Below are positions 55,035-64,000 of a stretch of 64,000 bases of DNA, piece by piece. Each line of letters starts with the position of its first letter. Within the stretch, counting starts at the first letter, position 1. The stretch spans positions 43,371-107,370 of the forward strand of contig MTOH01000009.1 in the NCBI GenBank assembly GCA_002011615.1, given 5' to 3'. The notes under the pieces were generated by a model. The model was given only the letters and a program-made list of their open reading frames with translations, was not told the DNA's origin and searched no databases. The position numbers were made by a program, and so were the translations under genes. The DNA comes from Candidatus Hydrothermus pacificus. GTDB lineage: Bacteria > Hydrothermota > Hydrothermia > Hydrothermales > Hydrothermaceae.

Positions 55035-55747
55035 ATTTCTTCAAAATTTTTTATCAAACCTATTTCAAACTTTCCCTTGTTTTCAATCAGGATTTCAAAA
55101 TCAGGCGTTATATTCACCACACTGCCTTTCACAGGTCTACCTGCGTATTCAAATCTAACATTTTTGCCCTTCACACAGGTTTTTATTATATAGTAATTAA
55201 TTAGATCTTTTAAAGAAAAATTTGAAATGGTGGTCAAAAATTCCTCTGTGTATGAGAGAAAAACCTTTTTTAAATCATATTCTATACCTTTTATAATATA
55301 AGTTGATATTGCATAGTTTTTGATTTCTTCAGGAAATTCTTTTATATTTAAATTTAAACCTATACCCGCAACTGATAAATTTTTTTTATTTTCAACTATT
55401 ATACCACATATCTTTCTGTTTTCAAACACTATATCATTTGGTATCTTTATTCTGTTCTTTATATCAAACTCTTTTTCAAGAAAATTACTCATTGAAATTG
55501 TTGAAACAAGGTAAAGATTTCTGGGTAAAATGTCCCTGAACCCAAAACTCATCCACAAGCCCCCGGGAGGTGAAAACCATTGCGCTCCTTTTCTTCCTCT
55601 GCCTTTTTTCTGGGAATGTGCAAGGATTATACAGGAATCAATATTTTTTTCTTCAAGAAGAGAAAAAGCAATATCTTGGGTTGATTCAACCTCTTCGTAT
55701 TCCAGAACATAAGGCGCAAATTTACTTTCTGGGATGTGAATTCTCAT
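55031..55747 (-). CDS. birA: Biotin--protein ligase BirA (no repressor domain)
   Basis: 238 residues. [31 protein letters not shown] (GRGRxGxxW biotinyl-AMP site), IKIPNDIV (KWPND variant), GIIVE and GIGLNLN define the ligase; a short C-terminal SH3-like domain follows. The N-terminal helix-turn-helix of E. coli BirA is missing, so it should not repress biotin genes itself. Overlaps xer by 26 bases. Confidence 0.94.
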   Translation of the reverse strand: MRIHIPESKFAPYVLEYEEVESTQDIAFSLLEEKNIDSCIILAHSQKKGRGRKGAQWFSPPGGLWMSFGFRDILPRNLYLVSTISMSNFLEKEFDIKNRIKIPNDIVFENRKICGIIVENKKNLSVAGIGLNLNIKEFPEEIKNYAISTYIIKGIEYDLKKVFLSYTEEFLTTISNFSLKDLINYYIIKTCVKGKNVRFEYAGRPVKGSVVNITPDFEILIENKGKFEIGLIKNFEEI

Positions 55748-56597
55748 AGGTCTTTTTTATGTCCTCAAGAGAAAGATGGGTGTAAATTTCAGTTGCTTTT
55801 AAGGATACATGACCTAAAAGTTCCTGTATGCTTCTCAAATCAGCACCTCTGGAAAGCAGATGGGTTGCGAAGGAATGTCTTAGAACATGAGGGTGGATTT
55901 CATAAATCCCTGCTCTTTCTTTAAAAACTCTCTTCAGAATATAGTATAGACCCCTTTCTGTAAGTTTCTTGCCTTTTAAATTTGTAAATAAAAATCTGGT
56001 TTCACCTCTCGTTTTCTTTTTCTCTGTTAAATAATCATAGATTGTCTTTTTTGTTTTCAAGGGCACAGGCACAACCCTTATTTTATTTCCTTTGCCCAGA
56101 ACCCGAAGACTATCTTTTAAAAGGTCTTCCTCTTTTAAATTTACAACCTCGCCTGCTCTTAAACCACAACCATAGAGTATCTCAATAATCGCCTTGTTTC
56201 TTTTTCCCTTGAAATCCTGTGGATTCCAGCAGTCAAGAATTTCTCTCAATAAATTTTCAGAAAGAACATCAGGAAGTCTTTTTGGAATTTTTGGTGTTTT
56301 CAAAGAAGATGCAGGATTAAAGTCTATTACCTTATTTTTTAAAAGAAATTTAAAAAAACTTTTCAGAGCCGATAATTTTCTTGCCACACTTCTTGATGTA
56401 TAACCGTATCTTATCAGGTCTGAAATATAATCTCTTAAATCCGAGATTTTAATATCTTTTACATCCTTTTTTCTCTTTCTCTTCTTTATATAATCCATAA
56501 AAGAAAAAAGGTCATCCTGATAGGATTTAAAGGTATTTTCAGAATAATTTTTCTGATTTTTTATATATGAGAGAAATTCTTCTATATATTCTTTCAT
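55722..56597 (-). CDS. xerD: Tyrosine recombinase XerC/XerD
   Basis: 291 residues. N-terminal SAM-like DNA-binding domain ([17 protein letters not shown]), catalytic domain with Arg in [24 protein letters not shown] (HxxR), [17 protein letters not shown] (His and nucleophile Tyr). Resolves chromosome dimers at dif in known cases; XerC versus XerD cannot be separated here. It heads the birA-coaX-tsaE operon. TATAAT lies 6 bases before its ATG, with no Shine-Dalgarno, so the message is predicted to be leaderless. Confidence 0.94.
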   Translation of the reverse strand: MKEYIEEFLSYIKNQKNYSENTFKSYQDDLFSFMDYIKKRKRKKDVKDIKISDLRDYISDLIRYGYTSRSVARKLSALKSFFKFLLKNKVIDFNPASSLKTPKIPKRLPDVLSENLLREILDCWNPQDFKGKRNKAIIEILYGCGLRAGEVVNLKEEDLLKDSLRVLGKGNKIRVVPVPLKTKKTIYDYLTEKKKTRGETRFLFTNLKGKKLTERGLYYILKRVFKERAGIYEIHPHVLRHSFATHLLSRGADLRSIQELLGHVSLKATEIYTHLSLEDIKKTYENSHPRK

Positions 56598-56603
56598 ACT
56601 TTT

Positions 56604-56647
56604 ATTATACTTTAAAAATGAATTAAAAATAAAGAATGAATTATAAT
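56604..56647. promoter_or_regulatory. Back-to-back leaderless -10 boxes
   Basis: Only 56 bases separate the xer start (56597, minus) and the barrel gene start (56654, plus). TATAAT on the minus strand (56609-56604) and TATAAT on the plus strand (56642-56647) each lie exactly 6 bases before their start codon. -35 matches are poor on both sides. Confidence 0.6.
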
Positions 56648-56653
56648 TATAGT

Positions 56654-57964
56654 ATGCTTTTTCTTTTACTTTTTTTTCTCTTTAAACCTGGCGAGTATTC
56701 TTTTACAGGTATTTACTTTTTCAGACAGAATCCCCTTAATTATCATGGTGCAGTTATAAGGGAAAATGAGTTTGAAATTTTTAATCCTCTTTATTTCTAT
56801 CTCAAAGAGCTCCAGTTTTTTAAAATAGAAAATCAGAGAATAACACCCTATCAGATGAAATTTGAATGGGATATGGGATTAAAAAAGGAGAATAAGAACT
56901 CAGTTTTAAGACTCATCTATAACCATGTTTGCAATCATGGAATTGACCATCCCGGTATTGATAGAAGACAGTGGAATCAGTTTGCAGTAAAAATTGACCT
57001 CTGGAACAGGTATTTTTACCTCAGGAACTCTACAGGCTATGTTGTATCACCTTTTGGACCAAAAAGAAAAAACAATAATTACAACTGGATATTTCTCCAT
57101 AACCTCATCTTTAAAAAAGATTTTGGCTATTTTCGCATTCTATTTGATATAGAATTTGAGGGTTTTCTGGATGTTTCCTCTTTAAAGTATTCCAGCACTT
57201 TTAAAATTATAATTGCAAATGAAAGATTTCTTATGGGTTCTGGATTGGAGAGGCGTCATGGTCTTCAGGGAGTAAACACCGAAGCATTAAGCCTGTACGA
57301 AATATTTACAGGAATTATGGAAAGAATACCCGAGTTTGAAGTCTCTTACGGATATCTTTTTAAAAATCCTGATTACAGTTTTTTCTCAGACTTTATGGTA
57401 AAATATAAAATTTTCAAAACCACGGGAATTTTAACCCATTTGAAAACAGTGAGTCCCCCAAAAACTCAACAGCCAAGATTTTACGATTATAAGATAGGTC
57501 TCAATATGGATTTTAAAAATATAAACCTGCAACTGTATCACAGGGAAAGAAGGGATGGGAACCTTTTTGATGGAAAATTTGAAGAAATCAATGCCTTTAA
57601 TTTAAATAAAAGATTTTTAATGAATGACTATTCTTTAAAAATTTCCTTTGATTACATTTTTAAAAAGAGTGATTATCCCTTTTATCTGCAAACTCAATTT
57701 AATATAAAAAGGGAAATTTATGGGTCAAAAAACTCCCTGTTTGGAGCAGATTTTGAAATAGATTCTTACTATCTTTATGGAAACAGAAAGACAGGATTTA
57801 TTTTAAGTGCAGGACCTTCTTTTATAATAAATTCAAAAAAGGAGATAAAGCTCTGTTTCAGGCAGAAAATTTCGTCTTCTGAAACCCTTGAATATTACGG
57901 AATACTGGAACAGAGATTTTTTATATCAATAAGGTTTAAAAATAAAGAAAAATGTAATACATGA
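56654..57964 (+). CDS. Probable outer-membrane beta-barrel protein, unknown function
   Basis: 436 residues from ATG 56654 (an in-frame ATG at 56636 adds MNYNYS but lies upstream of the -10 box). Signal segment [16 protein letters not shown], then almost only amphipathic, aromatic-rich strands of 8-12 residues ([26 protein letters not shown]-like, [14 protein letters not shown]) and a final Phe/Arg strand FFISIRFK, as in porins and autotransporter-like barrels. No family is recognised. The last 39 bases overlap the convergent DUF92 gene. Confidence 0.7.
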   Translation: MLFLLLFFLFKPGEYSFTGIYFFRQNPLNYHGAVIRENEFEIFNPLYFYLKELQFFKIENQRITPYQMKFEWDMGLKKENKNSVLRLIYNHVCNHGIDHPGIDRRQWNQFAVKIDLWNRYFYLRNSTGYVVSPFGPKRKNNNYNWIFLHNLIFKKDFGYFRILFDIEFEGFLDVSSLKYSSTFKIIIANERFLMGSGLERRHGLQGVNTEALSLYEIFTGIMERIPEFEVSYGYLFKNPDYSFFSDFMVKYKIFKTTGILTHLKTVSPPKTQQPRFYDYKIGLNMDFKNINLQLYHRERRDGNLFDGKFEEINAFNLNKRFLMNDYSLKISFDYIFKKSDYPFYLQTQFNIKREIYGSKNSLFGADFEIDSYYLYGNRKTGFILSAGPSFIINSKKEIKLCFRQKISSSETLEYYGILEQRFFISIRFKNKEKCNT

Positions 57965-58594
57965 AATTAAGCCCGAACAGAAATTTGTCCAGTTGTTTGT
58001 GAAAAATTTGAGTTTTGTTTCAACAAATCTTCCTAAAACAGAATCCATTAAATTTCCGAGAAATGAAAAAATTAAAACATAAATTACAAACTTAAAATTA
58101 AGGGCAAACAAACCTGCAAAGATTGCACCACCCAATCCTGCCAGAAGACCGGGAATAGAAATTCCCCCCTCAAAGCCAGCGGGTTTCCATTTAAATTCTT
58201 TTATATCAAATGCCGTTTTAAACCTTAAGCCCACCTCGGTTGACCATGTGTCAGAGATTGCAGTTCCCAGGGAGATGAGAAAAAGATAAAAATAGAAATC
58301 ATTCCTCTCAAAATACCATAAAATAGAGAAAATAACCGGCAAAAAACCATTTGCAAAAACCTGTGAGAAGCTTCTCCTGGTTTTTTTGTTTCTTATCTCT
58401 GAGAGTAAGTTGGATGAAAAAAAGAAGAATAAGAGAGGAATTACACCTTTAAGTCCCAGTGTAAAGAATACTAATGTTCCTACTATCAATGCTCCGTAAA
58501 AACCTGATTCTGTGAGATAATTCAACTCATAAGCAACGAGTGCCACAAAACCTGTGAAAATTAAACATATGAGCAAAAAACCAATATCTGTCAT
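57926..58594 (-). CDS. DUF92 family membrane protein
   Basis: 222 residues with six to seven hydrophobic helices; SLGTAISDTWSTEVG, GGISIPGLLAGLGGA and LGNLMDSVLG are hallmark blocks of DUF92. Plant and cyanobacterial members (VTE6) phosphorylate phytyl phosphate, so a lipid-phosphate kinase role is possible. Its ATG overlaps the ABC exporter stop by 4 bases, tying it to lipid or drug export. Confidence 0.9.
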   Translation of the reverse strand: MTDIGFLLICLIFTGFVALVAYELNYLTESGFYGALIVGTLVFFTLGLKGVIPLLFFFFSSNLLSEIRNKKTRRSFSQVFANGFLPVIFSILWYFERNDFYFYLFLISLGTAISDTWSTEVGLRFKTAFDIKEFKWKPAGFEGGISIPGLLAGLGGAIFAGLFALNFKFVIYVLIFSFLGNLMDSVLGRFVETKLKFFTNNWTNFCSGLISCITFFFIFKPY

Positions 58595-60684
58595 CCGAAT
58601 ACAAGCTCTTTTTCTTTAATCTGAAGCTCCCATAATTTTGCATATAGGCCTTTTTTATTTATTAATTCTTTATGAGTTCCTGTTTCTACTATTTTACCAT
58701 TATGAATCACTATTATTTTATCACAGTCCATGATTGTTGATAGTCTGTGAGCTATTATTAGTGAGGTTCTATCTTTTAAGAGTTCTTTTATTCCTCTTTG
58801 AATTAAATGTTCTGTATATGAATCAACAGAAGATGTGGGCTCATCAAGAATTAAAATTTCAGGGTCAAAATAAAGAGCTCTTGCAAAGGAGAGAAGTTGC
58901 CTCTCTCCCTGTGAAAGGTTTTTACCTTTTTCTGTTATCTCCTCAAAATAAGAGTTGTTTCTTGATTCAATAAACTCATGAGCATAAACCCTTCTTGCGC
59001 TTCTTTTTATTCTTTCAATAGACGGGTTGTCATCTCTTAAAGAAATATTATCCACAAAATTTCCTGAAAACATAAACACATCCTGAAGAACAAGCGCCAT
59101 CCTTTTTCTTAATTCACAGGTGTCCCACTCTTTTATATCCACCCCATCTATTATTATTCTCCCTTTTTGAACCGGATAAAATTTTAACAGGCTGGAAATT
59201 AAGGATGTTTTTCCTGAGCCTGTGGGACCAACAATTGCAACCCTTTCACCGGGATTTATCCTGAAACTTATCCCTTTTAAAACCCAGTCACCCTCATCGT
59301 ATTTCATCCATACATCATCAAATATTATTTCACCCCTTCTTTCACCTGTTTTACCATTGCCTTTTTCCTCTCCTTTTTCATCAAGCAAGATTACAATTCT
59401 TTCGGTTGCTGCCATTGCTGACTGAAATATATTGTATTTTTCAGATATATCCATTATAGGTCTGAAAAGCATTTCTACATAGGACAAAAATGCAGCAAGG
59501 GCACCGAGCGTGAATGCCCCTGTCATAATTGTCCATCCCCCAAAGAATATTAAAAGGGCAATTGCGAAGGCTCTTATAAGGTCTATTATGGGTCTGAATA
59601 TTGCAAATACCATAAGCTGTCTCATATTTGCCTTGAAGAGGTCATCGTTGATTCCATCAAATTTTCTGTAATTATTTTTCTCCTGATTATAGACCTGAAT
59701 AATACCTATGGATGAAAGACTTTCCTGGATAAATGCATTTATATATGCAAGTTTTCTTCTTACTTCTCTGTAAGCTTCCCTGACCTTTTTCCTGAAAATG
59801 GTTGTTGCAATTGCTATAAATGGTGAAAGTGCAAGTATAATAAGTGTTATACGAATATTCATTTTAAACATTATGGCTGTTATTCCTATTATCAGCAGTA
59901 TGTCTTTAAACAGGTAAACCAGAACCGATGTGAAAAACTCATTTAAGGCAGCTATATCATTTGTAACCCTTGTAACAAGCCTGCCAACAGGATTTTTATC
60001 AAAAAAGGTCATCGGGAGCTTCAGTATATGAGAAAATAATCCCATTCTTACATCTATCATCAACTTCTGCCCCACATACTGCAGTAAAACCATATGTAAG
60101 TAAGTGAATATACCGAGAAGTATCAGAATTCCCAGATAAATAAGAGCTATATTTTTTATACTGTCTATATCTTTTTTCCTTATTTTAAAAATCATCAATG
60201 GAGAAAATTTGCTCAAATCTTCGTATTTAACAAAGTTTCTGTTTTTTGCCTGAATTATACTTATATCCTCTTTATTTTCAAAAACTTCTATATAAAGGCC
60301 TTTTTCCAGAATTCCTTTTTTTTCATAAAGTTTCAATTCATAGGAAGAAATATCTCTCTTTTTAACAATATATCTGTCAGACTCAATTTCTATTTTCTCA
60401 CCTTTAAATTTATTAACAAATTCCTGCTTTAACTCGGGATAATCTTTAAAGTTTAAAATCCTGTAAGGAGGAACAATGTGGTCATCTATGGCGATTTTTG
60501 TTAAATAGGGTAGAGAAATATCAAATACTGATGTAACCATAAATAAAACAAATACAAAGGCAATTACCCTCCAGTAGGGTTTTTTAATGTATTTTAAAAG
60601 TCTTTTAAAAAGCCTTATGTCCTGAGTTCCTGTGAGTCTTTCCTCTTCCATTTTAAAACCTCTTCCCGGACCCCCGTGTCTCAT
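58591..60684 (-). CDS. ABC exporter half-transporter, catalytically complete subunit
   Basis: 697 residues. Six-helix membrane domain plus ATPase: Walker A GPTGSGKTS, signature LSQGERQLLS, Walker B LILDEPTSSVD with the catalytic Glu present, switch IIAHRLST. Between helix 1 (ends AIDDHIVP) and helix 2 (IALIYLGILILLG) there is an extra segment of about 105 charged residues (roughly 70-175) that faces outside the inner membrane and is absent from ordinary exporters. Overlaps its partner by 4 bases and DUF92 by 4 bases; forms a heterodimer with the 60681-62414 product. Confidence 0.92.
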   Translation of the reverse strand: MRHGGPGRGFKMEEERLTGTQDIRLFKRLLKYIKKPYWRVIAFVFVLFMVTSVFDISLPYLTKIAIDDHIVPPYRILNFKDYPELKQEFVNKFKGEKIEIESDRYIVKKRDISSYELKLYEKKGILEKGLYIEVFENKEDISIIQAKNRNFVKYEDLSKFSPLMIFKIRKKDIDSIKNIALIYLGILILLGIFTYLHMVLLQYVGQKLMIDVRMGLFSHILKLPMTFFDKNPVGRLVTRVTNDIAALNEFFTSVLVYLFKDILLIIGITAIMFKMNIRITLIILALSPFIAIATTIFRKKVREAYREVRRKLAYINAFIQESLSSIGIIQVYNQEKNNYRKFDGINDDLFKANMRQLMVFAIFRPIIDLIRAFAIALLIFFGGWTIMTGAFTLGALAAFLSYVEMLFRPIMDISEKYNIFQSAMAATERIVILLDEKGEEKGNGKTGERRGEIIFDDVWMKYDEGDWVLKGISFRINPGERVAIVGPTGSGKTSLISSLLKFYPVQKGRIIIDGVDIKEWDTCELRKRMALVLQDVFMFSGNFVDNISLRDDNPSIERIKRSARRVYAHEFIESRNNSYFEEITEKGKNLSQGERQLLSFARALYFDPEILILDEPTSSVDSYTEHLIQRGIKELLKDRTSLIIAHRLSTIMDCDKIIVIHNGKIVETGTHKELINKKGLYAKLWELQIKEKELVFG

Positions 60685-62414
60685 TTCATGACCTCGGTTA
60701 GAGCAGTTTGAACCTCATAAACTTTTTTGTAAAATCCATCTTTTTCTACAAGCTCCTCATGAGTTCCGATATTTTCAATTTCTCCATCAACCATAACGAT
60801 TATCCTGTCAAGATTTTTTAAAACTCCTGTTCTATAGGATACTATGATTGCTGTTTTTCCTTTTAAATAATCCCTTAGATTTGTTATTATCTTTTCTTCA
60901 GTTTCACTGTCAACAGCAGAAAGAGCATCGTCCAGTATAAATATTGAAGGATTTAAGAAAAATGCCCTTGCCAGAGCAATTCTCTGTTTCTGACCCCCTG
61001 AAAGAGTAACACCCCTTTCACCCACCAGTGTATCAAATTTGTCAGGAAATTCAATTATTTCATCATAAATTTCTGCAAATTTTGAAGATTTAAAAATATC
61101 CTCGTCATTTGCAGAGGGGTGTACAAAGGTTATATTTTCCTTTATGGTCCCCGAGAATATCACCGCCTCCTGAGGCAGTAAAAATATTTCTCTTCTTAAA
61201 TCATAAAGGCAATAACTTTTTATATCTTTTCCATCTATAAATATGGTCCCCTGGGGCGGTTCAAGTAACCTTAAAAACAAATTTATAAGGGTTGTCTTTC
61301 CGCTTCCTGTTTTGCCGAGAATACCTATTTTTTCACCTGGATTTATTTCAAAAGATATTTTTTTTAACGCAGGTTTTTCTGTGTCAGGATAATAGAACTC
61401 AAGATTTTTAACATGTATCTTACCTTTAAAATTCTTCACATTTATACAATTTGCAATGTTCTTAATTACGGGTTTTTCCTTTAATAAATCTATTATTCTG
61501 TCCATTGACGCAGACCCTCTCTGAAAGATATTCACAACCCATCCTATTGCCATCATCGGCCATATCATGAAGCCTATATAGGATGCAAAGGCGACAAAAC
61601 TTCCAAGAGAAAGCTGGTTCAGTATAACCCTTTTGCCTCCAAAATAAAGGAGTATTACAATTGATATTCCTGACACAAGGGTAATTATGGGCATAAAGGC
61701 TCCCCAGAGATATACAAGGCTCATATTTCTTTTAAAAAATATTACATTGCCTTTATAAAATATATTTTCCTCATTTCTCTCTCTTACAAATGACTTTATC
61801 ACTTTAATTCCTGAAAAAGCCTCCTGAGCAAGTTCTGAAAGATATGAAAATCCTTCCTGAACTTTTCTAAAGAATCTGTGTATATATCTTCCAAAGAAAA
61901 GCATTATTATTGAAAGAACAGGTAAAGGGATTAAAACATAAAGTGTTAAAATTGGACTTATTTTGAGCATAAAGAAAAGAGAAACAAAAAACATTATAAA
62001 AAAATCTGCAGAACCAACAACACCCATTCCGCAGGCCATTCTTATTGCTTCAAGGTCATTGGTTGCATGAGCCATTATATCTCCAACCTTTCTCCTGTTA
62101 TAAAAATATAAGTCAAGCGTCAAAAGGTGCTTATAGAGCCTGTCTCTCAAACTTTTTTCAATTTCCCTCGCACTCCCCATTATAAAATATCTCCAGAAAA
62201 ATCTAAAAAGAGCGGTCATAAAGGCAAGAAAAACTATTAAAAGAAAATGAAAGGAAAGGGATTTAAGGTTCATTATTCCTTCGGCAATCCTGTCAATTGC
62301 ACTCCTTATAACAAGCGGGACAAAGAGTTGCGATAGATCAACTATTAAAAGGGCTAAAACCCCAAGAAGTATCTTCCATTTCCATTTCCAGAAATATTTA
62401 AGGAGTTCCTTCAT
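60681..62414 (-). CDS. ABC exporter half-transporter, degenerate-site subunit
   Basis: 577 residues. Six membrane helices, Walker A GKTGSGKTT, signature LSGGQKQRIALARA, Walker B FILDDALSAVD where the catalytic Glu is Asp, switch IVSYRTGV with the usual His replaced by Tyr. Loss of Glu and His in one half is typical of heterodimeric exporters such as TM287/288 and BmrC/D. Substrate unknown; lipids, glycolipids and drugs are all known for the family. TATAAT 9 bases before the ATG and no Shine-Dalgarno point to a nearly leaderless start. Confidence 0.92.
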   Translation of the reverse strand: MKELLKYFWKWKWKILLGVLALLIVDLSQLFVPLVIRSAIDRIAEGIMNLKSLSFHFLLIVFLAFMTALFRFFWRYFIMGSAREIEKSLRDRLYKHLLTLDLYFYNRRKVGDIMAHATNDLEAIRMACGMGVVGSADFFIMFFVSLFFMLKISPILTLYVLIPLPVLSIIMLFFGRYIHRFFRKVQEGFSYLSELAQEAFSGIKVIKSFVRERNEENIFYKGNVIFFKRNMSLVYLWGAFMPIITLVSGISIVILLYFGGKRVILNQLSLGSFVAFASYIGFMIWPMMAIGWVVNIFQRGSASMDRIIDLLKEKPVIKNIANCINVKNFKGKIHVKNLEFYYPDTEKPALKKISFEINPGEKIGILGKTGSGKTTLINLFLRLLEPPQGTIFIDGKDIKSYCLYDLRREIFLLPQEAVIFSGTIKENITFVHPSANDEDIFKSSKFAEIYDEIIEFPDKFDTLVGERGVTLSGGQKQRIALARAFFLNPSIFILDDALSAVDSETEEKIITNLRDYLKGKTAIIVSYRTGVLKNLDRIIVMVDGEIENIGTHEELVEKDGFYKKVYEVQTALTEVMK

Positions 62415-62615
62415 AAGTTTTTTATTATAAAGAATTTATGAAGAAGTAATGAAAAAAGTGATAGGAGTATAAAATGAAAGATGAAAAATGAAAAAATTAA
62501 TTAAAAAACCATAATCCATTTGCTATTTGTTACGGGCTGTTTGTCATATCAGGTTGCGAAGCAGACCCCTGCCTTTTGCCATCTTGTTATTGAAAACTTA
62601 AAAAATCGTGTTGTT

Positions 62616-62644
62616 TTGTTCCTGATGTTATCGTCCTTTATAAT
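62616..62644 (+). promoter_or_regulatory. Promoter of the DUF47-PiT pair
   Basis: TTGTTC (62616-62621), a 17-base spacer and TATAAT (62639-62644). The rest of the 279-base gap 62415-62693 shows no ORF with a ribosome binding site. Confidence 0.6.
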
Positions 62645-62679
62645 ATTGAACCTTTCAACAATTTTTAAAGGAGAACCTT

Positions 62680-62707
62680 ATGAGAATACCCATATGAGAA
62701 TACCCAT
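62680..62707 (+). repeat. 14-base tandem duplication at the DUF47 start
   Basis: atgagaatacccat occurs twice in direct succession (62680-62693 and 62694-62707). The first copy, placed correctly behind aaaggag, opens a five-codon reading frame whose TGA (62695-62697) overlaps the second ATG (62694-62696), the true start. Confidence 0.85.
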
Positions 62708-63371
62708 CTTGAGGCTTTTCAGAAAGTCTCCCTTTAAGCCTTTAAGGGTGCACATGGAAAAGTCTCTTGAAACACTTTCCCATTTAAAACCCATGTTTGA
62801 AAATCTGGCACAGGGTAATTTTGAAAAAGTTGAAGAGATAGCGGAAACAATATACAAACTGGAACATGAATGTGACAAGATAAAAGATGGAATAAGAGAC
62901 AATTTACCAAAAACACTCCTCATGCCCTTTGCCCGCTCTGATTTTCTTGGTCTTGTTCATGAACAGGATGAAATACCTGATAAGGTGGAGGATATAGCGG
63001 TTTTACTTACACTCAAAAAGTTAAAAATGCCTGAGGAGTTAAAAGCCGAATTTTTTGAATTTCTTGAAAGAGTTGAAAGTACAGTTGAACAGGCAGTTAA
63101 GATTGTTCAGGAAATGGACAGAGTTCTTGAATCATCATTTTCAAAAAAAGAAATTGAAGGAGTGCAAAAATTAATAGACGAACTTGAACAGAGGGAATGG
63201 AAAACCGATAAAAAGGCATGCAAGGTTGCAAAGATTCTTCTTAACCTTGAAAACGAAGTTTCTCCTGTTGAAATTTACATGTGGATGAACATTATAAGGG
63301 AACTTTCTGCTCTTGCTGACCATGCCGAATCAATGGGTAAAAATATAAGGTTAATGATTGCAAAAGTCTAA
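62694..63371 (+). CDS. DUF47/PhoU-like phosphate transport accessory protein
   Basis: 225 residues from ATG 62694. All-helical PhoU-like fold with conserved acidic patches: KLEHECDKIKDGIRDN, FLGLVHEQDEIPDKVEDIA and LADHAESMGKNIR, typical of the TIGR00153/DUF47 family that accompanies PiT permeases and probably regulates phosphate uptake. A longer ORF start (62520) is rejected because it lies upstream of the promoter and its extra residues do not fit the family. PiT follows after 15 bases. Confidence 0.92.
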   Translation: MRIPILRLFRKSPFKPLRVHMEKSLETLSHLKPMFENLAQGNFEKVEEIAETIYKLEHECDKIKDGIRDNLPKTLLMPFARSDFLGLVHEQDEIPDKVEDIAVLLTLKKLKMPEELKAEFFEFLERVESTVEQAVKIVQEMDRVLESSFSKKEIEGVQKLIDELEQREWKTDKKACKVAKILLNLENEVSPVEIYMWMNIIRELSALADHAESMGKNIRLMIAKV

Positions 63372-63386
63372 AAAGGTTTTCTAAAA

Positions 63387-64000
63387 ATGTTTATCTGGTT
63401 AATTCTTGTTCTGGCAGGGGCTTTTTATATGGCTTTTGTCCTGGGAGGCAATGACGCTGCAAATGCAATGGCAACCTCTGTGGGCTCAAAAGCAATAAAT
63501 TACAGACAGGCTGTTATAATTGCAGCAGTCGCAAATTTAATAGGTGCCCTTCTCGTAGGAGGACATGTTACTCATACCATAGGTAAAGGGATTGTAACCC
63601 TTGAACCATTCCTTAAAAATGCAAAACTTTTTATACTCGGAATGTTTGCATCTTTAATAGCTGCGGGAATATGGGTTCAGATAGCAACGCATTTTGGTAT
63701 GCCTGTTTCAACAACCCATTCAATAGTGGGAGCAGTTATGGGGTTTGGAATTTTTGCAGGAGGAGGTAAGTATATATACTGGATGAAATTTCTGAAAATA
63801 GTTGCCTCATGGATTATTTCTCCATTTCTTGGAGGAGTCCTTGCTTTCCTTATATTCTACTTTATAAAAAAGGTTATTCTTGATGCTGAAAACCCCATTT
63901 TAAGAACAAAAGGATGGGGACCTTTTTTATCTTCCCTTGTGTTTTTTATAATAATGCTCTCTGTAATTTATAAAGGACTAAAATTAAAGGTTCCCCTTTT
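63387..64000 (+). CDS. pit: PiT family inorganic phosphate permease (3' end cut by window edge)
   Basis: First 204 codons of an inner-membrane phosphate/cation symporter. VLGGNDAANAMATSVGSKAI is the PiT signature with the phosphate-binding GANDVANA-like motif, followed by membrane helices (AVIIAAVANLIGALLVGG), GMPVSTTHSIVGAVMGFG, another family hallmark, and ASWIISPFLGGVLAF. No Shine-Dalgarno is obvious before the ATG, so translation may be coupled to DUF47. The rest lies beyond the right edge. Confidence 0.94.
   Translation, partial: MFIWLILVLAGAFYMAFVLGGNDAANAMATSVGSKAINYRQAVIIAAVANLIGALLVGGHVTHTIGKGIVTLEPFLKNAKLFILGMFASLIAAGIWVQIATHFGMPVSTTHSIVGAVMGFGIFAGGGKYIYWMKFLKIVASWIISPFLGGVLAFLIFYFIKKVILDAENPILRTKGWGPFLSSLVFFIIMLSVIYKGLKLKVPL

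Noticed and set aside
62520..62693. N-terminal extension of DUF47
   Set aside because: It spans the promoter and Shine-Dalgarno and does not match the family N-terminus.
1..64000. tRNA, rRNA genes, CRISPR arrays, complete insertion sequences
   Set aside because: I read the gaps between genes and found no tRNA-like arm patterns, no spaced identical repeats and no transposase reading frame.

Overview
The window is AT-rich bacterial DNA, densely coded and with many overlapping genes. A SprA (Sov) type outer-membrane translocon and a secreted protein with a type IX (Por) sorting tail put it in, or next to, the FCB superphylum (Bacteroidetes/Chlorobi/Fibrobacteres and candidate lineages such as WOR-3 or Hydrothermae). 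Arginine is coded mostly by AGA/AGG. The phylum assignment is inference: there is no rRNA gene, tRNA gene or CRISPR array here to anchor it.

Layout. 1-650 (minus): 7-carboxy-7-deazaguanine synthase (queE, cut by the edge) behind rpmI. 758-15432 (plus): one long co-directional run of chaperone and information genes, grpE-dnaK-dnaJ-rsmE-HIT-rpsU-mutS2-dnaG-rpoD-lon-hflX-unknown, which joins the heat-shock cluster, the macromolecular-synthesis genes and the Lon protease. 15422-17076 (minus): a c-di-AMP synthase (cdaA) translationally coupled to an ARPP-1 domain protein. 17403-31890 (minus): an accessory surface-glycan region with glycosyltransferases, an O-antigen ligase/polymerase, a MurJ-like flippase, a methyltransferase and a NodU-type carbamoyltransferase. 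It is interrupted by a broken duplicate of the ligase, a frameshifted VapBC-like pair and an AAA_14/DUF4143 ATPase whose promoter carries a perfect palindrome. 32031-33126: a nucleotidyltransferase with a tiny partner ORF, a hairpin element and three copies of a GC-rich repeat.

33127-38552: envelope and secreted proteins (a type IX cargo, an FG-GAP repeat protein, a membrane-anchored coiled-coil protein). 38602-49173 (minus): TPR-ileS-dksA/traR-lspA-sprA-nadC, mostly overlapping, so the type IX translocon is made with signal peptidase II. 49287-52196 (minus): bcp-type peroxiredoxin, Gfo/Idh oxidoreductase and apolipoprotein N-acyltransferase. 52376-58594: YitT; the xer-birA-coaX-tsaE-sugar nucleotidyltransferase operon; a probable outer-membrane barrel protein; DUF92. 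58591-62414: a heterodimeric ABC exporter with one degenerate ATPase site. 62694-64000: DUF47/PhoU-like protein and PiT phosphate permease (cut by the edge).

The most unusual signal runs across the window. Many first-in-transcript genes have no Shine-Dalgarno sequence; instead a -10 hexamer (TATAAT/TAAAAT) sits exactly 6-7 bases before the start codon, which predicts leaderless mRNAs. Other genes (dnaK, rpoD, bcp, the TPR gene, the ARPP-1 gene) have ordinary Shine-Dalgarno leaders. The other leading items are the ARPP-1/CdaA coupling, the operator-like palindrome inside the AAA_14 promoter, the partial duplication of the polysaccharide ligase, and several small perfect tandem duplications that look like recent slippage events.
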